This document shows positions 10,117-18,438 of a stretch of 64,000 bases of DNA, in pieces. Under the pieces are notes generated by a model. It saw only the letters and a program-made list of their open reading frames with translations, made no database searches and was not told where the DNA came from. The stretch is from Nocardiaceae bacterium (GTDB taxonomy: Bacteria > Actinomycetota > Actinomycetes > Mycobacteriales > Mycobacteriaceae), in contig JAJFUQ010000183.1 in assembly GCA_021372355.1 (NCBI GenBank), positions 32,773 through 96,772 of the forward strand, written 5' to 3'. Position 1 is the first letter of the stretch, and every line of letters starts with the position of its first letter. The translations under genes were made by a program, and so were the position numbers.

Positions 10117-11463
10117 GTGACCGAACAAGTTCGTCAGGCCCTCGACGCGGTACTCCCGTCCGTCCGCGCAGACCTCGAGGCACTCGTTCGAATCCCCAGC
10201 GTCAGTGCACTTCCGGAGCATGCGGCAGACGTGCAGCGATCCGCGGAAGCGGTTGCCGACCTGTTTCGGCAGGAAGGGCTCGACGTCCAGATTCTCACGG
10301 CCGATGGCGGCGCTCCGGCAGTAGTGGCCCGGCGGCCGGCGCCGGCTGGAGCGAAGACGGTTCTGCTCTACGCCCATCACGATGTGCAGCCGACCGGCAA
10401 ACGCGAGGACTGGACGACCGAGCCCTTCGAGCCCACCGAGGTCGGTGCGCGCCTCTACGGGCGCGGGGCCGCCGATGACAAGGCCGGAATCGCGGTCCAC
10501 TTGGCGGCGATCCGGGCTCTCGGCGACGACCTCGCGGTCGGCGTGACCGTGCTCGTCGAAGGGGAGGAGGAAGTCGGGTCGCCGACGTTGGCCGCGTTCC
10601 TCGCGGCACATTCGGAACTGCTCCGCGCTGATGCCATCGTGATCGCCGACTCCGGCAACTGGGATATCGGCGTTCCGGCGTTGACGACGAGTTTGCGTGG
10701 TCTCGTCGACGGGATCGTAGAGATCCGCACCCTCGATCACGCTGTGCATTCCGGCATGTGGGGTGGCCTCGTTCCGGACGCCGTCACCGCGCTGATCCGT
10801 CTGCTCGCGACACTCCACGATGGTGAGGGCAATGTTGCCGTCGCCGGTCTGCACAGCGGACCCGCCGCTGCGGTCGACTACCCGGTAGAGCGCCTGCGCG
10901 CCGAGAGCGGAATCCTCGACGGCGTCGAATTCATCGGGTCGGGGACGGCCGTTGAACGTTTGTGGACCAAACCCGCGATCGCGGTGGTCGGCTTGGACGT
11001 CACGCCGGTCGCGCAGGCGAGCAACACCCTCAGCGCCGGTGCCCGGGCCAAGATCTCGGTGCGGCTCGCGCCCGGTGACAATGCCGAGCGAGCACTCGCC
11101 GCCGTGCGGTCGCATCTCGAGAAACACGTCCCGTGGGGCGCGAAGGTCACGTTCACGCCCGGCGACGCGGCGGAACCCACCTCGATCGATCCGGTTGGTC
11201 CGATCTACGACGTGGCACGGGGAGCATTGCGCGACGCGTGGGACGGCACCGAGCCCATCCATATGGGCGTCGGCGGCTCGATTCCGTTCATCGCGGCCTT
11301 CCGCGAAGCATTCCCCGGGGCAACGGTTCTCGTCACGGGCGTGGAGGATCCAGATACCCGCGCACACGGCGCGAACGAAGGATTGCACCTCGCGGAATGG
11401 AAACGCGCGTGTCTTGCGGAGGCCTTCCTGCTTGCGCGGCTCGGTGCCAAGGACTACGGGTGA
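10117..11463 (+). CDS. M20 family metallopeptidase (dipeptidase)
   Basis: The 448-residue protein is an M20 peptidase using two zinc ions. Metal-binding and catalytic motifs are in order: LLYAHHDVQP (His and Asp), LYGRGAADDKAG (bridging Asp), VEGEEEVGSP (catalytic Glu and metal Glu) and a late VGGSIPF/HGANE segment carrying the last ligand. The lid-domain dimerisation insertion occupies about residues 205-320. The family hydrolyses dipeptides or related amides in the cytoplasm. The start is a GTG 13 bp after the rox stop; no strong ribosome site is seen. The WS/DGAT gene follows by 3 bp, probably in the same transcript, although no pathway link is apparent. Confidence 0.92.
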   Translation: MTEQVRQALDAVLPSVRADLEALVRIPSVSALPEHAADVQRSAEAVADLFRQEGLDVQILTADGGAPAVVARRPAPAGAKTVLLYAHHDVQPTGKREDWTTEPFEPTEVGARLYGRGAADDKAGIAVHLAAIRALGDDLAVGVTVLVEGEEEVGSPTLAAFLAAHSELLRADAIVIADSGNWDIGVPALTTSLRGLVDGIVEIRTLDHAVHSGMWGGLVPDAVTALIRLLATLHDGEGNVAVAGLHSGPAAAVDYPVERLRAESGILDGVEFIGSGTAVERLWTKPAIAVVGLDVTPVAQASNTLSAGARAKISVRLAPGDNAERALAAVRSHLEKHVPWGAKVTFTPGDAAEPTSIDPVGPIYDVARGALRDAWDGTEPIHMGVGGSIPFIAAFREAFPGATVLVTGVEDPDTRAHGANEGLHLAEWKRACLAEAFLLARLGAKDYG

Positions 11464-11466
11464 TCT

Positions 11467-12873
11467 ATGGGTGATTCACTGTCGGCGACCGACCGGGCGA
11501 CCCTGACCGCCGAAAAGGGCAACGTCAACATGACCGTCGGCGGATTGGTTCTCACCGACGCCGGTCCCGGGGTCACCTACGACGCCTTGGTGCGACGCAT
11601 CGATGAACGCATTCACCTGCTTCCGCGCTACACCCAACGATTGCAGGAGTCGTGGTTCGGCGAGCGCCACCCGACCTGGGTCGAAGACGAGAACTACGAC
11701 ACCCATTGGCACGTGCATTCCACGCACGTGACGAGCGAGGCCGAACTCGCGCGATACGTCGGCAAGCAGATGTCCGCGCGCCTCGACCGCTCGCGTCCGC
11801 TGTGGGAGTTGCACGTCATCGAAGGTCTACCCAACAACCAGTCGGCCGTGCTGGTGAAGATGCACCACGCCCTCGTCGACGGGATGAGCGCGGTCGGCGT
11901 CTTCATGGTGCTCATGGACATGACACCCGAGCCGCAGCCGGTCCCGCCGGCTGCCGAACCGGAAACCGAACCCCGGCAGCACTCGAAGCTGTACCACTAT
12001 TTCGCCCGGATTCCGTTGAAGAACCTCAACCTGACGCAGCGGATCGCGGTCACCGCGACCGAATGGATGCTCGACCGGGCGCTGGACCCGCGACAAGCCG
12101 AAAGCGACCTGCGGCATGCCACTGCGCTGGTGCGCGCACTGCAGAAGCTGCGCTCCTCGGCTGCGCCGTTACCGTTCAACAAGCCGATCAGCGCCAACCG
12201 TTCCTTCGCGTGGACCACCGCACCGCTGGATGGACTCAAACGGGCCGGAAAAGCGAGCGGTGGAACGGTGAATGACGCCATTCTGTCGGCCGTTTCCGGC
12301 CAGATCGCGCGCTATCTCGAAGCCGCAGGTTTCGACCTGGCGAACCTCGAGCAGGACCCCGTCGCGCTCGTGCCGGTGTCCGTACGCCCGCCGGGTGATG
12401 CGTCGGGTGGTAACCGGATCGCCGTCGTCTTCGTCGACCTGCCGGTTTCCGAACGGGATCCCGCGAAGCGGATCGAACTGATCTCCGAGCGTATGCGCAA
12501 AATCAAAGGGTCGGCCGAAGTGATCGCCGGATCGGTCGCGCTCGACATGACCGGCGTCGTTCCGCCGCTGATGTCCAGCGCGCTCGCCGCCATGCCGCGA
12601 CCGCGCGACGACGGCGGCTCGATTCAGAACATCGTCGTATCCAACGTGCCGGGCCCGCAGATGCCGCTGTACTTCAACGGTTCCGCGGTGCACGGAGTCT
12701 TCCCGGTCATGTCGCTCAATCCCGCAGACCAGGGCTTCGGCGTCGGAGTCCTGTCGTACAACGGCCGCGTCTGCTTCGGAGTCACCGCCGACAAGTGGCT
12801 CGACCCCGGTGTCGACGTCGCTCTGGCGGCCCTGCGGGCCGAACTGGACGAGATTCTGAAACTCGGAACCTAG
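11467..12873 (+). CDS. wax ester synthase/diacylglycerol acyltransferase (WS/DGAT)
   Basis: The 468-residue protein has the active-site motif MHHALVDGMS (HHxxxDG, about residues 135-144) and the second conserved motif NVPGPQMPLYFNG near residue 395, both defining bacterial WS/DGAT enzymes that esterify acyl-CoA to diacylglycerol or fatty alcohols for storage lipid. PLWELHVIEGL and DVNDAILSAVSG-type segments (here TVNDAILSAVSGQ) are also present. Length is normal. The N-terminus begins at the usual strand LSATDRATL. Nearby lipase at 12870 is convergent and overlaps by 4 bp, suggesting synthesis and mobilisation genes placed together. Confidence 0.92.
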   Translation: MGDSLSATDRATLTAEKGNVNMTVGGLVLTDAGPGVTYDALVRRIDERIHLLPRYTQRLQESWFGERHPTWVEDENYDTHWHVHSTHVTSEAELARYVGKQMSARLDRSRPLWELHVIEGLPNNQSAVLVKMHHALVDGMSAVGVFMVLMDMTPEPQPVPPAAEPETEPRQHSKLYHYFARIPLKNLNLTQRIAVTATEWMLDRALDPRQAESDLRHATALVRALQKLRSSAAPLPFNKPISANRSFAWTTAPLDGLKRAGKASGGTVNDAILSAVSGQIARYLEAAGFDLANLEQDPVALVPVSVRPPGDASGGNRIAVVFVDLPVSERDPAKRIELISERMRKIKGSAEVIAGSVALDMTGVVPPLMSSALAAMPRPRDDGGSIQNIVVSNVPGPQMPLYFNGSAVHGVFPVMSLNPADQGFGVGVLSYNGRVCFGVTADKWLDPGVDVALAALRAELDEILKLGT

Positions 12874-13871
12874 CGAACCTTCGGGCTCACTTCGTCGACG
12901 AACTCCGCGATCTCGTCGAGCGCCTGCGAAGCGTTCTTCGAGACGCGATGCGAGACCTGGAACACGTGGAACTTGTTGTGGTACAGGTGAAGACGGCCCT
13001 TGCCACCGACCGCGTTGAGCCGCTCGACGTAGTGCTCGGCATCGCCGGCGAGCAATTCGTTGTCGCTCGCCTGCACGAGGACGGGCGGCATCACGGTGAG
13101 GTCGTCGTTGGTGAGCAGCATCTCGCGGTGCTCCGCGGACACATTGCGCCAGTGCGCAGCCATGAGCGTGCGACCCGCGTCGGTGAAGTAGTCCGGAAGA
13201 TCGGCGTCGTGATCGCGCACCCACCGACGGCTCAGCGCCATCTGCGGATCGACGACCGGCGACAGCGCAACGACACCGGCGGGCGTCGGAAGCCCGGCCC
13301 GCTTGGCACGGGGCGACAGACCGAGCGTCAGGTGACCGCCCGCGGAATCGCCGGCGACCACGATCTGGGACGCGTCGAGTCCCGAGGCAAGGAGCCACTT
13401 GTACGCGCGGAGTGCATCGTCTGCGGCTGCCGGGTATGGGTACTCGGGCGCGCGCCGATAGTCGACCGAGAACACCGGCCGTCCGGTACGCGCAGAGATT
13501 TCGCTCGTCAGACCCCGATGGGACAGGGGGGAACCGGCGACGAAGCCGCCGCCGTGGATGTACAGGATGACATTCTCGGTGCGGGGCCCGACGCCGGGCC
13601 GCTCGACCCATTCGCCCCGGACCTGGCCGCCCTCGAAGTCCGCGCGGACCTGTTCGACGCGCGTACTGCGATCGGCCGCCATGGCCGGTCTGGTCATGTA
13701 CCTCTCGAGCATGATCCGCATGGCCCGAACCTCAGGCATTGTCAGGGTTTCACGTGCGGCCATGCCGCGGGTGTACTGACCGGCTGCACGAAGTCCGCCG
13801 CGAGTGACGATGCGGCGCACATTCCGGGCGACTCGAGGCCAGGTCACCGATGACCGTGGGGCGTTCGACAT
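12870..13871 (-). CDS. HSL-family alpha/beta hydrolase (lipase/esterase)
   Basis: The 333-residue protein belongs to the hormone-sensitive lipase group. The oxyanion-hole motif is ILYIHGGGFVAGSPLSH, the nucleophile elbow VVAGDSAGGHL, and the catalytic Asp and His fall in ASDNELLAGDAE and NKFHVFQ. The family cleaves acyl esters; several mycobacterial Lip proteins belong here. An in-frame ATG 24 codons upstream exists, but the protein from 13871 (MSNAPRSSV) has the more usual N-terminus and avoids running further into the thioredoxin promoter region. It is divergent from thioredoxin and convergent with WS/DGAT. Confidence 0.88.
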   Translation of the reverse strand: MSNAPRSSVTWPRVARNVRRIVTRGGLRAAGQYTRGMAARETLTMPEVRAMRIMLERYMTRPAMAADRSTRVEQVRADFEGGQVRGEWVERPGVGPRTENVILYIHGGGFVAGSPLSHRGLTSEISARTGRPVFSVDYRRAPEYPYPAAADDALRAYKWLLASGLDASQIVVAGDSAGGHLTLGLSPRAKRAGLPTPAGVVALSPVVDPQMALSRRWVRDHDADLPDYFTDAGRTLMAAHWRNVSAEHREMLLTNDDLTVMPPVLVQASDNELLAGDAEHYVERLNAVGGKGRLHLYHNKFHVFQVSHRVSKNASQALDEIAEFVDEVSPKVR

Positions 13872-13936
13872 GACCCCAGCATGGCACTGCGGGCCGCAGG
13901 GTGGAATCAATCCCCGGCGTTCGGCGTTTCCCGAGC

Positions 13937-14248
13937 ATGGCAATGACCGAAGTTGGCAACTCGAACTTCTGGACGACGGTGCTCAAGCAGGACCAGCCCG
14001 TCGTCGTCGCGTTCTGGGCCACCTGGTGCGGTGCGTGCAAGGCGACGATGCCCGCGGTCTCGGAGCTGGGGGACCAGGGTCTGCCGGTCTACACCGTCAA
14101 CGTCGGGAACGAACCGGCCATTGCGTACGAGTACGGCGTCACCGCGGCTCCGACGCTCAAGGTCTTCGATCAGGGCAAGGTCGTCAAGACGATCACGGGT
14201 CGGAAGACGAAGCAGGAGCTGGAAACCGAGCTCGCCGAATATCTCTGA
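13937..14248 (+). CDS. thioredoxin-like protein with WCGAC active site
   Basis: The 103-residue protein is a single thioredoxin fold. The redox motif is AFWATWCGACKATMP, with Ala in place of the usual Pro between the cysteines, and the cis-proline segment is TAAPTLKVF. A Gly-Ala dipeptide usually shifts the redox potential upward relative to Gly-Pro. No signal peptide is present, so it acts in the cytoplasm. ATG at 13937 or 13943 are both possible starts. It lies 81 bp upstream of hypA on the same strand, so it may or may not share a transcript with the hydrogenase genes. Confidence 0.88.
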   Translation: MAMTEVGNSNFWTTVLKQDQPVVVAFWATWCGACKATMPAVSELGDQGLPVYTVNVGNEPAIAYEYGVTAAPTLKVFDQGKVVKTITGRKTKQELETELAEYL

Positions 14249-14272
14249 GCCCCCGGCTGAAGGCCCATCTCT

Positions 14273-14293
14273 GTCGCGTCGCTGCATCGCGAC
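14273..14293. promoter_or_regulatory. inverted repeat upstream of hypA, candidate operator
   Basis: GTCGCG (14273-14278) and CGCGAC (14288-14293) form a perfect 6-bp inverted repeat with a 9-nt spacer, ending 36 bp before the hypA ATG. Its position at the head of the long hydrogenase operon suits a regulator site or overlaps the promoter. No known consensus was recognised. Confidence 0.3.
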
Positions 14294-14329
14294 CTATCGT
14301 GGAAGCTAGCCCTTCCCGGCGAGGTCGTG

Positions 14330-14713
14330 ATGCACGAATTGGCGATTACCGAAAGTCTCATCGAGACGGTGTGCGAGGCCGCCGCGGGTAGGCGCGTGTC
14401 GGTGGTGCGCGTCGAGGCCGGGGCTTTGACGGGCGTTTTCCCGGACGCGATGGAGTTCTGCTTCGAGCTGGCAACCGAAGGCACCGTCGCTGCGGGCGCC
14501 CGCCTCGAACTCACCGTGATTCCGGGTATCGGGTCGTGTCGCAGCTGCGGCAACGACATTCAATTCGAGGACTTCATTCTGCTGTGCCCCTGTGGCAGCG
14601 CCGACGTGGTGGTGCGGAGCGGTCGGGACATACGCATTCTTTCCATCGACGTCGAGGATCGAGAACAACAATGTGCGCAACCTGCGGATGCGGCGAGTCC
14701 GACGGCTCGGTGA
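14330..14713 (+). CDS. hypA: hydrogenase nickel-insertion protein HypA
   Basis: HypA delivers nickel to the hydrogenase large subunit together with HypB. The 127-residue protein begins MHELAITESLIETV; the amino terminus and His2 bind nickel, so the ATG at 14330 must be the start rather than the GTG one codon upstream. The zinc-binding domain has CRSCG at about residue 64 and LLCPCGS at about residue 86. The second pair is C-x-C instead of the usual C-x2-C, a one-residue deletion in a zinc ligand loop. The 3' end overlaps hypB by 43 bp in another frame. It opens the operon. Confidence 0.92.
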   Translation: MHELAITESLIETVCEAAAGRRVSVVRVEAGALTGVFPDAMEFCFELATEGTVAAGARLELTVIPGIGSCRSCGNDIQFEDFILLCPCGSADVVVRSGRDIRILSIDVEDREQQCAQPADAASPTAR

Positions 14714-15456
14714 TCACGATCGAGACCCACACCCACGATGGGCACACCCATACCCATCACCACGTGCACGAACACGAGCACGACCATCCACACGAAACCC
14801 TGACGCTCGAGCAGAAGGTTCTCGCGAAGAACGACGCGATCGCCGAGCAGAACCGGCGCTGGTTCGCCGACCACGCCATCACCGTTCTCAACCTGACCAG
14901 CTCGCCCGGGTCCGGCAAAACGACTTTGCTGGAACGCACCATCCGGGAACTCAGCGGCAGGCGTTCGGTTTCGGTGATCGAGGGAGACCAGGAAACGACC
15001 CTCGACGCCGATCGCATCCACTCCGCCGGGGCCAATGTGGTTCAGGTCAACACGGGAGCCGGCTGCCATCTCGACGCGAGCATGATCGAGCGAGCGCTCG
15101 CGAAACTCCAGCCCGCGGACAGTTCCGTCCTATTTATCGAGAATGTCGGAAATCTGGTTTGCCCGGCGATGTTCGATCTCGGAGAAATGGGCAAAGTTGT
15201 CGTCATCTCGGTCACCGAGGGCACCGACAAACCGCTGAAATATCCGCATATGTTCGCGGCTGCCACGCTGGTCCTGGTCAACAAGATCGACCTGCTGCCC
15301 TATGTCGACTTCGATCTCGAAAGTTGTTCGCAATATGCACGATTGGTGAATCGCGACGTCACGGTTCTGCCGGTTTCCGCCAAAACCGGCGAGGGGCTCG
15401 ACGCTTGGTTCACATGGGTTGAGATGAATTGTCGGGCAAGCATTGACAGCGATTGA
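14671..15456 (+). CDS. hypB: hydrogenase nickel GTPase HypB
   Basis: HypB is a GTPase that assists nickel transfer to the large-subunit precursor. The 261-residue protein starts with the high-affinity nickel motif MCATCGCGES (Cys2, Cys5, Cys7), followed by a histidine-rich store segment at about residues 20-45. The P-loop is LTSSPGSGKTTLLE, then IEGDQETTLDADRI, a metal-site Cys/His pair in NTGAGCHLD, NVGNLVCPAMFDLGE and the guanine-specificity motif LVNKIDLLPYV. The start at 14671 is fixed by the N-terminal CxxCGC motif. Overlap with hypA implies translational coupling. Confidence 0.96.
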   Translation: MCATCGCGESDGSVITIETHTHDGHTHTHHHVHEHEHDHPHETLTLEQKVLAKNDAIAEQNRRWFADHAITVLNLTSSPGSGKTTLLERTIRELSGRRSVSVIEGDQETTLDADRIHSAGANVVQVNTGAGCHLDASMIERALAKLQPADSSVLFIENVGNLVCPAMFDLGEMGKVVVISVTEGTDKPLKYPHMFAAATLVLVNKIDLLPYVDFDLESCSQYARLVNRDVTVLPVSAKTGEGLDAWFTWVEMNCRASIDSD

Positions 15457-15490
15457 AAATCGACAGAAGCTGAAAATTAGCGTCACGCAA

Positions 15491-15537
15491 GTGGGCTGAA
15501 GGACAGCTCCTGCGACGCGAGGGGGCTCCCAGCCCAC
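15491..15537 (+). other. stem-loop in the hypB-hhyS spacer
   Basis: GTGGGCTG (15491-15498) pairs with CAGCCCAC (15530-15537), and an inner AGCTCC/GGGGCT pairing can extend the helix, giving a long hairpin in the only sizeable gap (102 bp) inside the hydrogenase operon. It ends 21 bp before the small-subunit GTG. It could be a processing or stability element that sets subunit levels, or a partial terminator. Confidence 0.4.
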
Positions 15538-15558
15538 CGCCCCCGCGAAAGCTGCATC

Positions 15559-16614
15559 GTGCCCACAGAAGCAGCAGTCAAAGCAGAGTCAGCGTTGATC
15601 CACATTCTCTGGATCAACGCCGGGCTCAGTTGTGATGGCGACTCGGTAGCGTTGACTGCCGCTACCCAGCCGAGTATCGAGGAAATTGCGCTGGGCGCAC
15701 TTCCCGGACTGCCCCAGGTCGCTGTCCACTGGCCCCTCATCGATTTCGAATGTGGCCCCAACGGTGGGGCAGACGACTTCCTCGAATGGTTCTTCAAGGC
15801 CGACCGCGGAGAACTCGAGCCGTTCGTCCTCGTCGTCGAAGGCTCCATTCCGAACGAAAAGCTACACGCGGAGGGTTACTGGTGCGGGTTCGGAAACAAC
15901 CCCGCGACCGGACAACCCATGACCACGAGCGAATGGCTCGACCGGCTCGCGCCGAAGGCGACCGCGGTGGTCGCCGTGGGGACGTGTGCGACCTACGGCG
16001 GCATGCACGCGATGGCCGGTAACCCGACCGGCGCCATGGGTGTGCCGGACTATCTCGGCTGGGACTGGAAGTCCAAGGCCGGCATTCCGATCGTGTGCGT
16101 TCCCGGCTGCCCGATCCACCCGGACAACCTCTCCGAGACCCTGACCTACCTGCTCTACATGGCGACCGGTCAGGCACCCATGATTCCGCTTGACGAAGCG
16201 CTGCGCCCCACGTGGCTCTTCGGCGCAACCGTGCATGAGGGATGCGACCGAGCGGGTTACTACGAGCAGGGCGACTTCGCGACCGAATACGGCTCGCCGA
16301 AGTGCATCGTCAAGCTCGGCTGCTGGGGCCCGGTCGTGAAATGCAATGTGCCCAAACGTGGTTGGGTCAATGGTGTCGGTGGATGCCCGAACGTCGGTGG
16401 CATCTGCATCGGCTGCACGATGCCCGGGTTCCCGGACAAGTTCATGCCGTTCATGGACGAACCGCCAGGCGGCAAGCTGTCGTCCGCCGGCTCGAAGGCG
16501 TACGGCTCGCTCATTCGCAAGCTGCGCGGAATCACCGCCAAGACCGTCGACAAGGAGCCGCACTGGCGGCACAAGGGCGACAAGCTCACCACCGGTGCCA
16601 CCCGCACCTGGTAA
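15559..16614 (+). CDS. hhyS: [NiFe]-hydrogenase small subunit, group 1h (actinobacterial type)
   Basis: The 351-residue subunit carries the iron-sulphur relay from the active site. It has no Tat signal, as usual for the actinobacterial high-affinity type. The proximal cluster motif is LSCDGDS: Cys25 and Asp28 occupy the positions of the standard CxxC, matching the three-Cys/one-Asp ligation known for this group. Further ligands lie in GTCATYGG, CVPGCPIHP, and in the C-terminal CIVKLGCWGP, KCNVPKRGW and CPNVGGICIGCTMPGFPD segments for the other clusters. The GTG start at 15559 gives a normal N-terminus. The large subunit follows by 21 bp. Confidence 0.95.
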   Translation: MPTEAAVKAESALIHILWINAGLSCDGDSVALTAATQPSIEEIALGALPGLPQVAVHWPLIDFECGPNGGADDFLEWFFKADRGELEPFVLVVEGSIPNEKLHAEGYWCGFGNNPATGQPMTTSEWLDRLAPKATAVVAVGTCATYGGMHAMAGNPTGAMGVPDYLGWDWKSKAGIPIVCVPGCPIHPDNLSETLTYLLYMATGQAPMIPLDEALRPTWLFGATVHEGCDRAGYYEQGDFATEYGSPKCIVKLGCWGPVVKCNVPKRGWVNGVGGCPNVGGICIGCTMPGFPDKFMPFMDEPPGGKLSSAGSKAYGSLIRKLRGITAKTVDKEPHWRHKGDKLTTGATRTW

Positions 16615-16635
16615 CCCGAACTGCAGAGGCATCCG

Positions 16636-18435
16636 ATGACAACGATCATCCCCGAGCCGTCGCAAAGGTCCGATTCCGGCAATCTCGTGGAGATGGCATG
16701 GGACCCCATCACTCGCATTGTGGGCAGTCTCGGCATCTACACCAAGATCGACTTCAAGAACCGCCAAGTGGTGGAATGCCACAGCACGTCGTCGATCTTC
16801 CGCGGCTACTCGATCTTCATGAAGGGCAAAGACCCTCGCGACGCACATTTCATCACGAGCCGCATCTGTGGAATCTGCGGCGACAACCACGCCACGTGTT
16901 CGTGCTACTGCCAGAACATGGCCTACGGCGTGAAGCCACCCCATCTCGGCGAGTGGCTCGTCAATCTCGGTGAGGCCGCCGAGTACATGTTCGACCACAA
17001 CATCTTCCAGGAGAACCTGGTCGGGGTCGACTACTGCGAAAAGATGGTCTCGGAGACGAACCCGAAGGTCCTCGCCAAAGCCGAGAAGACCAAGGCGCCG
17101 AACTCCGACGCTCACGGCTACCGGACCATCGCCGAGATCATGCGGGCCCTCAACCCGTTCACCGGCGAGTTCTACCGCGAAGCGCTTGTCGTCAGCCGGT
17201 GGACGCGCGAGATGTTCTGCCTCATGGAAGGCCGCCACGTCCACCCGTCGACGCTCTACCCGGGCGGCATCGGCACGGTCGCGACGATCCAGCTCATGAC
17301 CGACTATCAAACGCGGCTCATGCGGTACGTCGAGTTCATGAAGAAGGTCGTGCCGATGCACGACGACCTGTTCGACTTCTTCTACGAAGCGCTGCCTGGC
17401 TACGACAAGGTCGGCCTCCGGCGGACTCTGCTCGGATGCTGGGGTTCGTTCCAGGACCCCGAGGTCTGCAACTTCGCCTACAAGGACATGGAGAAGTGGG
17501 GCCGGGCGATGTTCGTGACGCCGGGCGTCGTCGTCGACGGCAAGCTCGTCACGACCTCGCTTGTCGACATCAATCTCGGCATCCGGATCCTGCTGGGTAG
17601 CTCGTACTACGACGACTGGACCGACCAGGAGATGTTCGTCAAGAACGACCCGCTCGGCAACCCGGTCGACCGCCGGCACCCGTGGAACCAGCACACCAAC
17701 CCGAAGCCGCAGAAGCGGAACATGGAGGAGGGCGGCAAGTACAGCTGGGTCATGTCGCCGCGTTGGTACGACGGCAAGGACCACCTCGCCCTCGACACCG
17801 GTGGCGGCCCCTTGGCTCGTCTGTGGTCGACTGCCCTCGCGGGACTCGTCGACATCGGATACGTGAAGGCGACCGGCACGAGCGTGCAGATCAACTTCCC
17901 GAAGACCGCGCTCAAAGGTCCGGTCTCAATGGAGTGGAAGATTCCGGCGGACGGTAGCAACACCATCGAGCGGAACCGCGCCCGCACGTACTTCCAGGCC
18001 TACGCCGCCGCGTGCGCCCTGCACTTCTGCGAAAAGGCGATCGCGGAAATCCGCGCCGGCCGTACGAAGACGTGGGAGAAGTTCGACGTCCCGAACGAGG
18101 CCATCGGCTGCGGCTTCACCGAGGCCGTACGCGGAGTGCTCAGCCACCACATGGTGATTCGCGACGGCAAGATCGCGAACTACCACCCGTATCCGCCGAC
18201 ACCGTGGAACGCGAATCCGCGCGACAGCTACGGCACACCCGGTCCCTACGAGGACGCCGTTCAAGGGCAACCCATCTTCGAGGAGAACGACCGGGAGCAC
18301 TTCAAAGGCATCGATGTCATGCGGACGGTCCGCAGCTTCGACCCGTGCCTGCCCTGCGGAGTGCATATGTATCTCGGCGAAGGCAAGACCCTGGAGAAGC
18401 TGCACTCTCCGACTCAAACCCTCACGGCGGAGTGA
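16636..18435 (+). CDS. hhyL: [NiFe]-hydrogenase large subunit, group 1h
   Basis: The 599-residue subunit holds the NiFe(CN)2CO active site. The N-terminal ligand motif is TSRICGICGDNHA (Cys78, Cys81, His85) and the C-terminal motif is FDPCLPCGVH (Cys571, Cys574, His577). A 22-residue tail after His577 is the expected substrate of the endopeptidase encoded at 21969, which removes it once nickel is inserted. SIFRGYSIFMKGKDPRDAHF before the first motif is typical of the high-affinity actinobacterial class, which oxidises H2 at atmospheric levels in known members. No export signal. Confidence 0.96.
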   Translation: MTTIIPEPSQRSDSGNLVEMAWDPITRIVGSLGIYTKIDFKNRQVVECHSTSSIFRGYSIFMKGKDPRDAHFITSRICGICGDNHATCSCYCQNMAYGVKPPHLGEWLVNLGEAAEYMFDHNIFQENLVGVDYCEKMVSETNPKVLAKAEKTKAPNSDAHGYRTIAEIMRALNPFTGEFYREALVVSRWTREMFCLMEGRHVHPSTLYPGGIGTVATIQLMTDYQTRLMRYVEFMKKVVPMHDDLFDFFYEALPGYDKVGLRRTLLGCWGSFQDPEVCNFAYKDMEKWGRAMFVTPGVVVDGKLVTTSLVDINLGIRILLGSSYYDDWTDQEMFVKNDPLGNPVDRRHPWNQHTNPKPQKRNMEEGGKYSWVMSPRWYDGKDHLALDTGGGPLARLWSTALAGLVDIGYVKATGTSVQINFPKTALKGPVSMEWKIPADGSNTIERNRARTYFQAYAAACALHFCEKAIAEIRAGRTKTWEKFDVPNEAIGCGFTEAVRGVLSHHMVIRDGKIANYHPYPPTPWNANPRDSYGTPGPYEDAVQGQPIFEENDREHFKGIDVMRTVRSFDPCLPCGVHMYLGEGKTLEKLHSPTQTLTAE

Positions 18436-18438
18436 ACC

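Noticed and set aside
15862..17784. 640-residue minus-strand frame opposite the hydrogenase subunits
   Set aside because: It is antisense to two strongly conserved genes and shows only Val/Asp/His-rich shadow composition.
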